This document shows positions 48,415-61,118 of a stretch of 64,000 bases of DNA, piece by piece. The stretch is taken from assembly GCA_040371205.1 (NCBI GenBank), contig AP031382.1, positions 558,001 through 622,000 of the forward strand. The letters run 5' to 3'. The stretch comes from Rhodanobacter sp. Its GTDB lineage: Bacteria; Pseudomonadota; Gammaproteobacteria; Xanthomonadales; Rhodanobacteraceae. Below the pieces are notes generated by a model. That model was not told the DNA's origin, did no database searches, and saw only the letters and a list, made by a program, of their open reading frames with translations. Position 1 is the stretch's first letter, and the number at the start of each line of letters is the position of its first letter. Made by a program: the position numbers and the translations under genes.

Positions 48415-48689
48415 CCCTGGGTGTCGGGAGGGGTGTAGCCGGGGGCTTGGTCGACGTCGCCGCCAAACAGGAATTTTTCCATCTGCTCGGTCAGGTATTT
48501 GCGTGCGCCGGGATCGAGCGGATTGAGCCGGTTCTCGTTGATGAGCATGGTCTGGTGGGTCAGCCATTGCTGCCACGCGGGCTTGCTGATGCTGGCATAG
48601 ATGCGCTGGCCCAGCGGGCCGGGCCAGGGCGCGAAGTCGAGGCCCTCGGCGTCGATGCCGAGTTTGGCGCAGCGGATGGTGCGGCTCAT
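48411..48689 (-). CDS. yggX: YggX-type Fe(II)-trafficking protein
   Basis: 92 residues with [22 protein letters not shown] at the N-terminus, including the conserved Cys, and [17 protein letters not shown] near the end. YggX protects iron-sulfur clusters from oxidative damage. Overlaps mutY by four bases, the usual arrangement in gamma-proteobacteria. Confidence 0.95.
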   Translation of the reverse strand: MSRTIRCAKLGIDAEGLDFAPWPGPLGQRIYASISKPAWQQWLTHQTMLINENRLNPLDPGARKYLTEQMEKFLFGGDVDQAPGYTPPDTQG

Positions 48690-49732
48690 GCGGTATGTCC
48701 TTCGAGGTTCTGCAGCAGCTTGCGCACGGGTGCGGGCAGGCCGAGTGCGGCAAGTTCGCCGGCGTCGCACCAGCGCAGGCCGGGATTATCCGCGATGGCG
48801 GACGTGGCCGTCGCGCCGTCGAACAGCAGCGGTTCGACGCGCAGCCGGTAATGGCTGAATACGTGCGTGAAGGGCGCCAGCGCCTGCGCGTCGTCGATGC
48901 GCGCGTGTTGCCGCGCACGGCGCCAGGCGGCATCGATGCCGGCGGCTTCGGGCAAGCTCCACAAGCCGGGCCACACGCCTTGCGCGCCGCGCCGCTCCAG
49001 CAGCACGCGGCCGTCCGCGTCGCGCAGTATCAGCATCACGGTTGCGCGCGTGGGTGCGGTTTTCGAGGGTTTCGGCGACGGCAGCTGTGCGACCAGGCCG
49101 TCGCGCAGGGCAGTGCAACCGCTGGCCAGCGGGCAGGTGCCGCAGCACGGCCTGGCGCGCGTGCACACGGTGGCGCCGAGATCCATGATGGCCTGCGTGT
49201 AGTCGGCGGTGCGCGTGTGCGGCGTGTGCGCTTCGGCGTGTTGCCACAGTTGCTTTTCCACCGCGCTTGCGCCGGGATGGCCGTGGATGCCGTGGTAGCG
49301 CGCCAGCACGCGCTTCACGTTGCCGTCGAGAATGGGGAAGCGCATGCCGTGCGCCTGCGCGAGGATCGCGCCCGCGGTGGAGCGGCCGATGCCGGGCAGG
49401 GCGGCGAGCGCGGCGAAGTCGCGCGGCAGTTCGCCGCCGTGATCTTGCACGCAGCATTGGGCCGCACGGTGCAGGAAGCGCGCGCGGCGGTAGTAGCCGA
49501 GTCCGGCCCACAGCGCGAGCACCCGGTCTTCCGGCGCGGCGGCGAGTTCGCGCAGGGTCGGCAGGGCGGCGACGAAGCGGTCGAAGTAGCCGACGACGGT
49601 GGACACCTGGGTCTGCTGCAGCATGATTTCCGACAGCCATACGCGGTAGGCGTCGCGCGGGTGTTGCCAGGGCAGGTCGTGGCGGCCGTGGTCGTCGAAC
49701 CACGCCAGCAATGCGGCGGCGAAAGGCTTCAC
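48686..49732 (-). CDS. mutY: A/G-specific adenine glycosylase
   Basis: 348 residues: helix-hairpin-helix ([12 protein letters not shown]) with the catalytic Asp in [12 protein letters not shown], the Cys cluster of the 4Fe-4S site ([18 protein letters not shown]), and a C-terminal NUDIX-like domain. It removes A mispaired with 8-oxoG. The GTG start at 49732 overlaps the preceding stop; the larger frame upstream is antisense filler. Confidence 0.95.
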   Translation of the reverse strand: MKPFAAALLAWFDDHGRHDLPWQHPRDAYRVWLSEIMLQQTQVSTVVGYFDRFVAALPTLRELAAAPEDRVLALWAGLGYYRRARFLHRAAQCCVQDHGGELPRDFAALAALPGIGRSTAGAILAQAHGMRFPILDGNVKRVLARYHGIHGHPGASAVEKQLWQHAEAHTPHTRTADYTQAIMDLGATVCTRARPCCGTCPLASGCTALRDGLVAQLPSPKPSKTAPTRATVMLILRDADGRVLLERRGAQGVWPGLWSLPEAAGIDAAWRRARQHARIDDAQALAPFTHVFSHYRLRVEPLLFDGATATSAIADNPGLRWCDAGELAALGLPAPVRKLLQNLEGHTA

Positions 49733-50805
49733 TTGGCGCTGGCGCCCTTGCCGGGCCTGGCGGCCGAGCTGCTGGCCGCAGCGGGCGCACCGGCGTCGGT
49801 TTGTACGTCGAGCCCGGTGATGGCCAGGTTGCCGATCTGCAGCTTTGCCACCTGCAGCGTGCCGCCGCCCGGCGGCAGCTCGGGCTGCGAGGCCGGTTGT
49901 CCGTCGTTCGCCGCATCCAGCGCGTTCCACCAGCGCGCGAGCGCCAGCGGCGGCAGGTGGATGTCGACGTGGTTGCCCGGGCCGTCCAGCTGGAGGTGCA
50001 GCAGCAGCGGGTCGGTCTGGTTGGCGGGCATGAGGGTGAGCGCGATGTCGTAGCTGTCGGCGTCGGCCTGCTTGAGTTTGCCGTCGAGCCGTGCGGTTGC
50101 GTTGGCTGCGCCGAGCCAGCGGGCATCGCCATGCAGGGCGAGCGCGGTGCCGTTGCTCTGCGACAGGTGCAGCTGGATGTCGCCCAGTTGCAGCGCGTTG
50201 CCCAGCATTTTCGGCGTGGTGGTCAGCCGCAGCTGCAGCGGTGCGCCCGCGGCGGTGATGGCCGACATGTAGAGCGGAAACGGGCGGTCGGGCGCGAGCG
50301 TGCCCGCGGTCAACGTGACGTTGTTGAGCAGCAGGCGGTCGCCGTGGACCACGCTGCCGTGTTCGATGCTGATGCCGGCGTCGATCCGCGGGATGGCGGG
50401 GGCGGTATCCGCGGCCCGCGGCGGTCGCGCGGCGAGCCAGCTTTGCAGGGCGTCCAGATCCACGCGCGGACCATCGACCTTCATCTGCGCGATGGCGACA
50501 GGACCGCCGAGCAGTGTGCGCCACGGCAGCACCAGTTGGCCCCTGGAGGCCAGCAGGATGGGCGTGTCTCCATCCACGGCGCTGAGCGTGATGGCGCGCA
50601 GGTCCAGTGCCGGGCGCGGAAACACCGTGGGAATGGCCGGGCTGTCCAGATTGAGCACGAGGCCCGCTTGCTGCGCTTGCGCCTGCAGCATCGCGGTGAA
50701 GCGATCGGGCCGCAGCAGCAGGTAGACCGAGATCGCCAGGGCCAGCAGCACGGCGAGCGCCAGCGCGCTCGCGGCCATCAGCAGGCGGCGCAGCCGTGCC
50801 GTCAC
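49729..50805 (-). CDS. AsmA-like membrane protein, 358 residues
   Basis: An N-terminal membrane anchor (about 8-31) and a beta-rich periplasmic region with AsmA-type motifs (FPRPALDLRAITLSA, INSxxx-like NNVTLTAGTL). AsmA-like proteins help lipid traffic or outer-membrane maintenance. It ends in a Ser/Ala/Pro-rich tail. Overlaps mutY by four bases. Confidence 0.8.
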   Translation of the reverse strand: MTARLRRLLMAASALALAVLLALAISVYLLLRPDRFTAMLQAQAQQAGLVLNLDSPAIPTVFPRPALDLRAITLSAVDGDTPILLASRGQLVLPWRTLLGGPVAIAQMKVDGPRVDLDALQSWLAARPPRAADTAPAIPRIDAGISIEHGSVVHGDRLLLNNVTLTAGTLAPDRPFPLYMSAITAAGAPLQLRLTTTPKMLGNALQLGDIQLHLSQSNGTALALHGDARWLGAANATARLDGKLKQADADSYDIALTLMPANQTDPLLLHLQLDGPGNHVDIHLPPLALARWWNALDAANDGQPASQPELPPGGGTLQVAKLQIGNLAITGLDVQTDAGAPAAASSSAARPGKGASAK

Positions 50806-50806
50806 G

Positions 50807-51844
50807 TCAGTCGCCGGCCGCAGGCAGCAGGCCGTCGACGAAGGCGGCGGCGTCGAAGGCGCGCAGGTCGGTGGCCGTTTCGCCCAGGCCGACGAAGCGG
50901 ATCGGCAGGCCGAACTCGCGCGCCAGCGCGAACACCACGCCGCCCTTGGCGGTGCCGTCGAGCTTGGTCACCACCAGGCCGGTGACGCCGACGATCTGGC
51001 GGAACTGGCGTACCTGGTTCACTGCGTTCTGGCCGGTGGTGCCGTCGATCACCATCAGCACCTCGTGCGGCGCGCCGGGGTCGAGCTTCTTCAGCACGCG
51101 GGCGATCTTGCCCAGCTCGTCCATCAGCCCGCCCTGGGTGTGCAGGCGGCCGGCGGTGTCGGCGACCAGCACGTCGGCGCCGCGCGCGCGCGCGGCCTGC
51201 AGCGCGTCGAAGATCACGCTGGCGGCGTCGGCGTCCTGGCCTTGCGAGATCACCGGAACCTGGTTGCGCTCGCCCCAGGTCTTGAGCTGTTCCACGGCGG
51301 CGGCGCGGAAGGTGTCGCCCGCGGCCAGCAGCACGTTGCGGCCTTCGTCGCGCCACCTGCGGGCGAGTTTCCCGATCGTCGTGGTCTTGCCCACGCCGTT
51401 GATGCCCACGGTGAGCACCACGAAAGGCTTGTGGCCGGAAGGGTCGAGCGCCTGCTGCACCGGCCGGAGCAGCGCCACCAGCGCCTCGCGCAGCGCATGG
51501 CGCAGCGCGGCCGCGTCGGCGAACTCGCGCTTGTGCATGCGCTTGCGCAGGTCTTCCACCAGCGCGGTACTGGCTTCCACGCCCACGTCGGCGGTGATCA
51601 GGGTGGTTTCCAGCTCGTCGAGCAGGTCGTCGTCGAGTTTCGGGTTGCGGCCGAACAGCGCCCCCAGGCCGCGGCCCAGGGTGCTTCCGGCGAGGCGCTC
51701 GCGCCAGCCGCGCCGCGCGGGAGCGGCTGCCGCGTCGCTGGTTTCGTCCGTTGCCGCGGCCTCCGGCGCCGCATCCTCGGCGGGCGCTTCGAGGGCGGTG
51801 TCGGGCGCAGTCCCGGCGGGCTTCTTCTTCCAGAAATTGAGCAT
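50807..51844 (-). CDS. ftsY: Signal recognition particle receptor FtsY
   Basis: 345 residues: an acidic/Ala-rich N-terminal region, then the NG GTPase with GINGVGKTTTIGKLA, DTAGRLH and TKLDGTAKGG. It receives the SRP-ribosome complex at the membrane. Directly upstream of the asmA-like gene. Confidence 0.97.
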   Translation of the reverse strand: MLNFWKKKPAGTAPDTALEAPAEDAAPEAAATDETSDAAAAPARRGWRERLAGSTLGRGLGALFGRNPKLDDDLLDELETTLITADVGVEASTALVEDLRKRMHKREFADAAALRHALREALVALLRPVQQALDPSGHKPFVVLTVGINGVGKTTTIGKLARRWRDEGRNVLLAAGDTFRAAAVEQLKTWGERNQVPVISQGQDADAASVIFDALQAARARGADVLVADTAGRLHTQGGLMDELGKIARVLKKLDPGAPHEVLMVIDGTTGQNAVNQVRQFRQIVGVTGLVVTKLDGTAKGGVVFALAREFGLPIRFVGLGETATDLRAFDAAAFVDGLLPAAGD

Positions 51845-51921
51845 TGCGGGGGCGATTCAAAGACAATAGGCGGCATGCTAACACCCCCACCCGTACTGGC
51901 CGCTGAGTTGGAGCGGGCCGC

Positions 51922-52491
51922 ATGAGCGGCCGCGCCGGCCGCATCCGCGTCATCGGCGGAAGCCTGCGCAATTCGCGGCTGGACGTGCCCGACCTGCCCG
52001 GATTGCGGCCCACGCCGGAGCGGGTGCGTGAGACCCTGTTCAACTGGCTGGCGCCGATGATCGAGGGCGCGCGCGTGCTGGACCTGTGCGCGGGCACCGG
52101 CGCGCTGGGCATCGAGGCGCTGTCGCGCGGCGCGGCCGCCGCGCGTTTCGTCGAGCCGGATGCGCGCGCTGCCCGCGCGCTGCGCGACAACCTCGCGCGG
52201 CTCAAGGTCGCGGACGGCGAAGTGGTGGCGACGGACGCGCAGGGATTCCTGCGCGGTACGGCGCGGCCGTTCGATCTGGTCTTCCTCGATCCGCCGTTCG
52301 CCTCGAACCTCTGGAGCGCGCTGGCGCAAGGCCTGGAGCGGCACGGCTGGTTGGCCGAACGGGCATGGGTCTACGTGGAGTCGCCGCGCGAGGCGGCGCC
52401 GGACCTGCCGGCGAACTGGCCGTTGCATCGCGAGGGGCGGGCCGGCGAGGTGCGTTTCGCGCTCTATCGGCGTGCGCTTCCGTTAAGCTAG
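51922..52491 (+). CDS. rsmD: 16S rRNA (guanine-N2)-methyltransferase RsmD
   Basis: 189 residues with DLCAGTGALGIEALSRGA (SAM site) and the FLDPPF catalytic motif. It methylates G966 of 16S rRNA. Divergent from ftsY and followed by coaD, a common gene order. Confidence 0.95.
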   Translation: MSGRAGRIRVIGGSLRNSRLDVPDLPGLRPTPERVRETLFNWLAPMIEGARVLDLCAGTGALGIEALSRGAAAARFVEPDARAARALRDNLARLKVADGEVVATDAQGFLRGTARPFDLVFLDPPFASNLWSALAQGLERHGWLAERAWVYVESPREAAPDLPANWPLHREGRAGEVRFALYRRALPLS

Positions 52492-55608
<3,117 letters not shown>

Positions 55609-55609
55609 A

Positions 55610-56014
55610 ATGGATGCGATCAAGCGTGATCGCCTGATCCAGGAGCTTTCCGAACGGTCGGATGAAACACTGCTGATTTCGTTGAATGAATTTTTCGACG
55701 GCAACGACGACGAAGGCTCGATTGGCTGCAATTTATCCCGGCATCCCGGAGTGCCGACATTTCGGAGCGTTTTGCAGCGAGTGGCAGCACGCATGGATGT
55801 GCAGAACGTGTTGGTGCAGGTGAACGAGGTTGATCCGGGGTTTGGTGCTTGGCCGTTTTCTGATGTGGTTTACGTCGTTGGCGACATCGAACAAGAAGTT
55901 CTAAAGCAGGAGCTTGCCGTACTCGAGCCCGATGAAGTGGAACCTATGACGAAAGATTTGCCGGCACCGTTTCCTGGAAGCGCAACGAAAATCTTTTTCG
56001 TTTGGTGGGATTGA
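55610..56014 (+). CDS. Hypothetical protein, 134 residues
   Basis: An acidic protein starting one base after the ggt stop. Codon use is clearly less GC-rich than in every neighbouring gene, with many A/T third positions, which suggests recent acquisition. [17 protein letters not shown] near residue 25 and a C-terminal KIFFVWWD end are distinctive. Several immunity families look like this, but no match is recognised. Confidence 0.7.
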   Translation: MDAIKRDRLIQELSERSDETLLISLNEFFDGNDDEGSIGCNLSRHPGVPTFRSVLQRVAARMDVQNVLVQVNEVDPGFGAWPFSDVVYVVGDIEQEVLKQELAVLEPDEVEPMTKDLPAPFPGSATKIFFVWWD

Positions 56015-56019
56015 TTGCT

Positions 56020-56886
56020 ATGGAACTCTTTTCGCTTCTCGGCAACTCCCAGCGTCTCGACGGTGGCGCCATGTTCGGCAATGCCCCCAAGGCGATGTGG
56101 TCGCGCTGGATCGCGCCGGACGCCCAGAACCGCATCCCGCTGGCCTGCCGCTGCCTGCTCGCCAAGGGCATGACGGTGAACGGCGTGCCGGGCCGCAACG
56201 TGTTGTTCGAGACCGGCATCGGCGCGTTCTTCGAGCCGTCGCTGCGCGAACGCTACGGCGTGGTGGAGGACCGCCACGTGCTGCTCGATGCGCTGGCGGA
56301 CGCGGGCCTCGCGCACGAGGACATCCACGCCGTGGTGCTCTCGCACCTGCACTTCGACCACGCCGGCGGCCTGCTCGCCGCGTGGCAGGACGGCCAGCCG
56401 GCGCGCCTGCTGTTTCCCAACGCCAGCTTCGTGGTGGGCGCGGCGCACTGGCAGCGCGTGCTGGCGCCGCACCCGCGCGACCGCGCCTCGTTCATCCCCG
56501 AACTTCCGCAGCTGCTGCTGGACAGCGGCCGGCTGGAGCTGGTGGAAGGCGAGCGCTCGAAGGCGCTGGGCGATGCCGTGCTCTTCAGCTATTCGGACGG
56601 CCATACGCCGGGCCTGATGCTGGCGGAGGTCGGCGGCGTGGTGTTCTGCGCGGACCTGATCCCGGGCCGGTCGTGGGTGCATCTGCCGATCACCATGGGT
56701 TACGACCGCTATCCCGAGAAGCTGATTGAGGAGAAGCGCAGCTTCCTCGACGACAAGCTGGCGCGCGGCGTGCGGCTGTTCTTCACCCACGACCATGCCT
56801 GTGCGGTGGCGCGCGTGGTGCGCGACGAGCGCGGCCGCTACGGCTGCGCGGACGAGTTGCCCGAGTTGCGCGGGAGCCTCGCCTGA
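56020..56886 (+). CDS. Metallo-beta-lactamase-fold hydrolase
   Basis: 288 residues with [10 protein letters not shown], the HxHxDH metal motif, and later SYSDGHTPG and the Asp in CADLIPG. It resembles lactonase-type members of the family. The substrate cannot be told from sequence. The ATG at 56020 is preferred over 56002. Confidence 0.85.
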   Translation: MELFSLLGNSQRLDGGAMFGNAPKAMWSRWIAPDAQNRIPLACRCLLAKGMTVNGVPGRNVLFETGIGAFFEPSLRERYGVVEDRHVLLDALADAGLAHEDIHAVVLSHLHFDHAGGLLAAWQDGQPARLLFPNASFVVGAAHWQRVLAPHPRDRASFIPELPQLLLDSGRLELVEGERSKALGDAVLFSYSDGHTPGLMLAEVGGVVFCADLIPGRSWVHLPITMGYDRYPEKLIEEKRSFLDDKLARGVRLFFTHDHACAVARVVRDERGRYGCADELPELRGSLA

Positions 56887-57914
56887 TGCGCGCCTTCGCC
56901 GTGCCGCGCAGCGTGCTGGCCATCGCGGCCGGCGCTGCGCTGCTGGTGCTGGCCGTCATGCTGGCGGTTGCCACCGAGCGCGGCGAGGTGGCTTACCGTG
57001 CGGTGCTGCGGTTGCACGGCGGCGCGGTGGTGGACCTCGGCAGCGATGCGGAGCCGCAGCCCGGGCTGCAGGGCAAGATGGTGCGCGTCACGGGCACGCC
57101 GGAGGCGGTGCCGCCGCTGGATGCGGATTTCAACCAGCAGGCGGACACGCCGCTGCTGACGCGCCACGTGGCGATGTTCCAATGGCGCGAATTGCGCCTC
57201 GGCAACAGCGTCACCTACGAATTGGACTGGTCGGACACGCCGCAGGACGCCAGCCGATTCGAGCAGATGAACGGCCATATCAATCCCGGGCCGTTCCCGA
57301 TCCAGGGCAGGCGCTTCGTGTCCGAAAGCGTGCGGCTCGACGGCTTCACGCTGGATTCGGCGCTGGTGCACGCGTTGCCGGGCAGCGCGCCGGTCGCGCC
57401 CGACATGAAATCGCTGCCGGGCAATCTCGCGGCGAGCTTCGCGCTGCACGACGGCGCCTTGGTCACCAGCGTCACGCCCGGCGATCCGCGCCTCGGCGAC
57501 CTGCGCGTGAGTTGGAGTGCGGTGCCGCTGCAGCCGGTCACGATCATCGCCCGCGTCGATGGCGACCGCCTGGTGGCCGTGCCGAATGCCGCCGACGGCA
57601 AGGGCTACGAAGTGAACGTGGGCGACAGCACGCTGCTGGACATGCGCCCCGACATGGCGGAGCAACCCGCCTGGGCATGGCCGTTGCGCGTGTTGGCCGT
57701 CCTGCTTGCGGCGCTGGGCGCGGGCCTGCTGCTGGCGCGCGACGCCCGGCGCATCGACCCGCTCGCCGCACTGGGTGGCGGCCTGCTCGCGGTGGGCGTA
57801 TTCGCCGCGCTGCCGTGGCTGGGCGACAGTGCGGTTGCCGTCGCCGCATGGTTCGCCGCCGCGCTGGCCGGTCTTGGCCTGCTGCTGTGGCGTCGCCGCG
57901 CGCCGCGGCGCTGA
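56886..57914 (+). CDS. TMEM43-family membrane protein, 342 residues
   Basis: A first transmembrane helix (about 8-28), a long beta-rich periplasmic domain (30-255), and three closing helices. Motifs such as VRVTG and RHVAMFQWRE fit the TMEM43/DUF1625 family. Their role in bacteria is unknown. It starts at the stop of the preceding gene. Confidence 0.8.
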   Translation: MRAFAVPRSVLAIAAGAALLVLAVMLAVATERGEVAYRAVLRLHGGAVVDLGSDAEPQPGLQGKMVRVTGTPEAVPPLDADFNQQADTPLLTRHVAMFQWRELRLGNSVTYELDWSDTPQDASRFEQMNGHINPGPFPIQGRRFVSESVRLDGFTLDSALVHALPGSAPVAPDMKSLPGNLAASFALHDGALVTSVTPGDPRLGDLRVSWSAVPLQPVTIIARVDGDRLVAVPNAADGKGYEVNVGDSTLLDMRPDMAEQPAWAWPLRVLAVLLAALGAGLLLARDARRIDPLAALGGGLLAVGVFAALPWLGDSAVAVAAWFAAALAGLGLLLWRRRAPRR

Positions 57915-58022
57915 GGTCGGCGCGCCGCTGCCTTCTTTCCTGCCCGCGAAATGCCTGCGTTGTGCCTGTGGCAAGCCCGTCGCGGCGGCGATGCTGTGCC
58001 GTCACCTTGCCGGAGAACCACC

Positions 58023-58907
58023 ATGCATCTGCGCTTGTCCGTCGCCGCCGCGTTGGCGCTGGCCTTCCTCCTGCCGTCCGCGCATGCCGCGCCGCCCTCG
58101 GACGGCATCCCGCACAGCCAGTGGAACGCGCCGCAAAAGCCGTTCCGCATCTACGGCAACACCTGGTACGTCGGGCCGCACGGACTCACCTCGCTGCTGG
58201 TGAACACCGGACGCGGGCTGGCGCTGTTCGACGGCGACCTGCCGGAATCCGCGCCGGTGATCGAGGCGCACATCCGCGAACTCGGCTTCCGCGTGCGCGA
58301 CGTGAAATGGATACTCAACTCGCACCCGCACGCCGACCACGCCGGCGGCATCGCCGCGCTGCAGGCCGCCAGCGGCGCGCAGGTGCTGACCAGCGTGGCG
58401 GGCGCGCGCGAACTGGCGCTGGGCGGTGCCGATCCTGCCGATCCGCAGTTCGGCGCGATGCCTTCCTACCCGCCGGTGAAGCATGTGCGCGTGGTGCGCG
58501 ACGGCGAAACCGTGCAGCTCGGCGGCGTGGCGATCACCGCGCACTACACGCCCGGGCACACCGCCGGCAGCACTTCGTGGACGTGGACTTCCTGCGAGGG
58601 CCGGCGTTGCCTGCGCATCGCCTACGCCGACAGCCTGAGTGCCATGAGCGCGCCCGGCTACCGCTTCAGCGATCACCCGGCCTACGTCGCCGGCTTCCGC
58701 CGCGCCATCGCCACCGTGGCCGCGCTGCCCTGCGACATCCTGCTCACCCCGCACCCCGACGCCAGCGGCTTCTGGGACAAGGTCGCCAGGCGCAAGTCGC
58801 CCGACGACGTGGCGCCGCTGGTCGACCGGCATGCCTGCCGCGACTACGCCGCCGACGCCGGCAAGGATCTCGACGCGCGGCTGGCGAAGGAGCACGCGGG
58901 AAGCTGA
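58023..58907 (+). CDS. Subclass B3-like metallo-beta-lactamase
   Basis: 294 residues with a signal peptide (ending AHA) and the B3 motif NSHPHADHAGG, then PGHTAGSTSW and a later His in LTPHPDASGF. B3 enzymes use two zinc ions to open beta-lactams in the periplasm. The chromosomal setting between housekeeping genes suggests a native enzyme; whether it hydrolyses antibiotics is not shown by sequence. Confidence 0.9.
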   Translation: MHLRLSVAAALALAFLLPSAHAAPPSDGIPHSQWNAPQKPFRIYGNTWYVGPHGLTSLLVNTGRGLALFDGDLPESAPVIEAHIRELGFRVRDVKWILNSHPHADHAGGIAALQAASGAQVLTSVAGARELALGGADPADPQFGAMPSYPPVKHVRVVRDGETVQLGGVAITAHYTPGHTAGSTSWTWTSCEGRRCLRIAYADSLSAMSAPGYRFSDHPAYVAGFRRAIATVAALPCDILLTPHPDASGFWDKVARRKSPDDVAPLVDRHACRDYAADAGKDLDARLAKEHAGS

Positions 58908-58932
58908 CCCGCGCGCCTGTCCGCCGCCGGCT

Positions 58933-60315
58933 TCACGCCTTGCCGTAGCGCTGCTGCAGCAGCGCGAACGTCGCGCGCAGGCCCATCGCTTCGCCGCCGC
59001 GCGGGCGGCCGGGCCGGTCGCCGTCGTTCCAGGCATAGGTGTCCAGATGCAGCCAGGGCAGGCCGTCGGGCACGAAGCGTTCGAGGTACAGCGCGGCGGT
59101 GATCGCGCCGGCGTGGCGCGAAGGGCCGCCGTTGGCGAAGTCGGCGAGGTAGGAGTCCAGCATCCTGCGGTACGGACGCCACAACGGCATGCGCCATAGC
59201 GGGTCGCTCACCGTTTCCCCCGCCGCCAGCAGGGCGTCGGCCGCGGCGTCGTCGTTGCCGAACAGCGCGGGCAGGTCGGGTCCCAGCGCCACGCGGGCGG
59301 CGCCGGTGAGCGTGGCGAAGTCGATCATCAGCTCGGGCTGCTGCTCGGCGCCGTAGGCCAGCGCATCGCACAGCACCAGGCGGCCTTCGGCGTCGGTGTT
59401 GTCGATCTCCACGCTGTGGCCGGCGCGGGTGACCACGACCTCGCCGGGGCGCATCGCGTTGCCGCTCACGGCGTTCTCCACCGCGGGCACCAGCAGGGTG
59501 AGCCGCACCGGCAGCTGCGCCTGCATCACCAGCTGCGCCAGTGCGATGGCGTGCGCGGCGCCGCCCATGTCCTTCTTCATCCAGCGCATGCCGTCGGAAG
59601 ACTTGAGGTCGAGGCCGCCGGTGTCGAAGCACACGCCCTTGCCCACGATCACCAGCTTCGGGTGCCGCTCCTTGCCCCAGGCGAGTTCCACCAGCCGCGG
59701 CGCGCGGTGGCTGGCGCGGCCCACGGCGTGGATGGTGGGGAAGTTCGCCTTCAGCAGTTCGTCGCCCACCCATTCGCGCACCTTGGCCTTGTGCGCCTTG
59801 CCCGATTGCTTGATTGCCGCGCCGAGTTGCTCGGGCCCCATGTCCTCGGTCGGCGTGTTGACCAGGTCGCGCACCAGGGCGGTGGCCTCGGCCAGCGGCT
59901 GCACCGCGGCGAGCGTGGCGGCGTCCACCGCCAGCGCGGCCGGTGCGCGTTTCGCCTTGCGGTAGCGGGTGAACTGGTAGGCGCCCAGCGCCCAGCCCAG
60001 CGCGGCCCGCACGGGATCGAGCGCCACGCCCTCCGCGGCGAGCTGGTAGGTGCCTTCGGGCAGGGTCGTCGGCAGCGCGGCGAACGCGCCCAGCGGATCG
60101 GCCGCGTCCACGCCCACCAGCACGCGCACCAGCTTGCCGTGCGCATCGGCGAGCAACAGGGTGCTGCCGGGCTTCGCGTCGAAGCCGTTCGCGTCCAGCC
60201 AGCGCCGCTGCGCCGCATCCAGCCGTTTCTTCGCGCCGGCGAGGTGGCGGGCGTCGGTGGCTTCGATGCTGGCGCAGTGGCGGGGGGCGGCGGATCGGTC
60301 GAGCAGAACGGGCAT
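58933..60315 (-). CDS. M17-family leucyl aminopeptidase
   Basis: 460 residues with the M17 signature NTDAEGRLVLCDAL and the metal ligands around GKGVCFDTGGLDLKSS. It removes N-terminal residues from peptides with two metal ions. The ATG at 60315 is preferred; the longer frame has no ribosome site. Confidence 0.93.
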   Translation of the reverse strand: MPVLLDRSAAPRHCASIEATDARHLAGAKKRLDAAQRRWLDANGFDAKPGSTLLLADAHGKLVRVLVGVDAADPLGAFAALPTTLPEGTYQLAAEGVALDPVRAALGWALGAYQFTRYRKAKRAPAALAVDAATLAAVQPLAEATALVRDLVNTPTEDMGPEQLGAAIKQSGKAHKAKVREWVGDELLKANFPTIHAVGRASHRAPRLVELAWGKERHPKLVIVGKGVCFDTGGLDLKSSDGMRWMKKDMGGAAHAIALAQLVMQAQLPVRLTLLVPAVENAVSGNAMRPGEVVVTRAGHSVEIDNTDAEGRLVLCDALAYGAEQQPELMIDFATLTGAARVALGPDLPALFGNDDAAADALLAAGETVSDPLWRMPLWRPYRRMLDSYLADFANGGPSRHAGAITAALYLERFVPDGLPWLHLDTYAWNDGDRPGRPRGGEAMGLRATFALLQQRYGKA

Positions 60316-60378
60316 GGCGGGTCTCGCATGGCGTGCAGGTTGCGCAGTCGCCAATGATGCGCCGATGCCGCCCTGCGG

Positions 60379-61077
60379 TCACGCCGCGGCGTGGATCTCC
60401 AGCCAGTCGGCGAGTGCGCGGAGGTCGCCGAAGACGAGTTCCGGCGGCGTGCCGAGTCCGGCGGGCCATGGCTCGCCGTGGCGGTTGATCCATGCGGCGC
60501 GCAGCCCGGCGCGATGCGCGCCGGCCACGTCGAGTTCGGGGTCGTCGCCCACGTGCAGCACCTCGCACGCCGCCACGCCGAGCTGCGCGACGGCGGCGCG
60601 GAAGATCCGCGGATCGGGCTTGGCCGCGCCCACGTCGCGTGCGCAGACATGGTGCGCAAAGTGCGCCTGCACGCCGGTGCGCGCGAGGTCGGCGTTGCCG
60701 TTGGTGAGGCTGGCCAGCGGCCAGCGTGCGGCAAGTCGCTCAAGTGCGGGCAGGCTGTCGGGCCATGGCTCGACCGCGTTGCGTGCCGCGAAGTAGATCT
60801 CCCACAGCGTATCCAGCGGCGCGTCGGCGACGCCGCAGGAGGCGAAGACATGTTGCTGGGTCAGCCGGCGCTGGGTGGTGAAGTCGTGGGCGAGGTCGGG
60901 CCGCGCGGCGGCCATCTGCGCGCGCAGTGCGCGCATGGCCGGGATGGGCCATGCGCGGGCCACCTCGGGCCAGTGTTCGCGCAGGTAATCGTCCACCGCC
61001 CGGTCGGCGAGTTCCAGCGCCGGCATCACCGGCCACAAGGTGTCGTCGAGGTCGAGCGTGACGGCGCGGATCGGCAC
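60379..61077 (-). CDS. HAD-superfamily hydrolase (YigB-like)
   Basis: 232 residues starting at GTG with VTLDLDDTLWP (motif I), ASLTNGN (motif II), and the Lys/Asp motifs in GAAKPDPRIF and HVGDDPELDV. Such enzymes are often FMN or sugar phosphatases. No ATG is available in the frame near here, so GTG at 61077 was chosen. Confidence 0.85.
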   Translation of the reverse strand: MPIRAVTLDLDDTLWPVMPALELADRAVDDYLREHWPEVARAWPIPAMRALRAQMAAARPDLAHDFTTQRRLTQQHVFASCGVADAPLDTLWEIYFAARNAVEPWPDSLPALERLAARWPLASLTNGNADLARTGVQAHFAHHVCARDVGAAKPDPRIFRAAVAQLGVAACEVLHVGDDPELDVAGAHRAGLRAAWINRHGEPWPAGLGTPPELVFGDLRALADWLEIHAAA

Positions 61078-61118
61078 GAGGGCAGCCTGTTCGACGACGC
61101 GCGGGTATCGAGCCGGCC

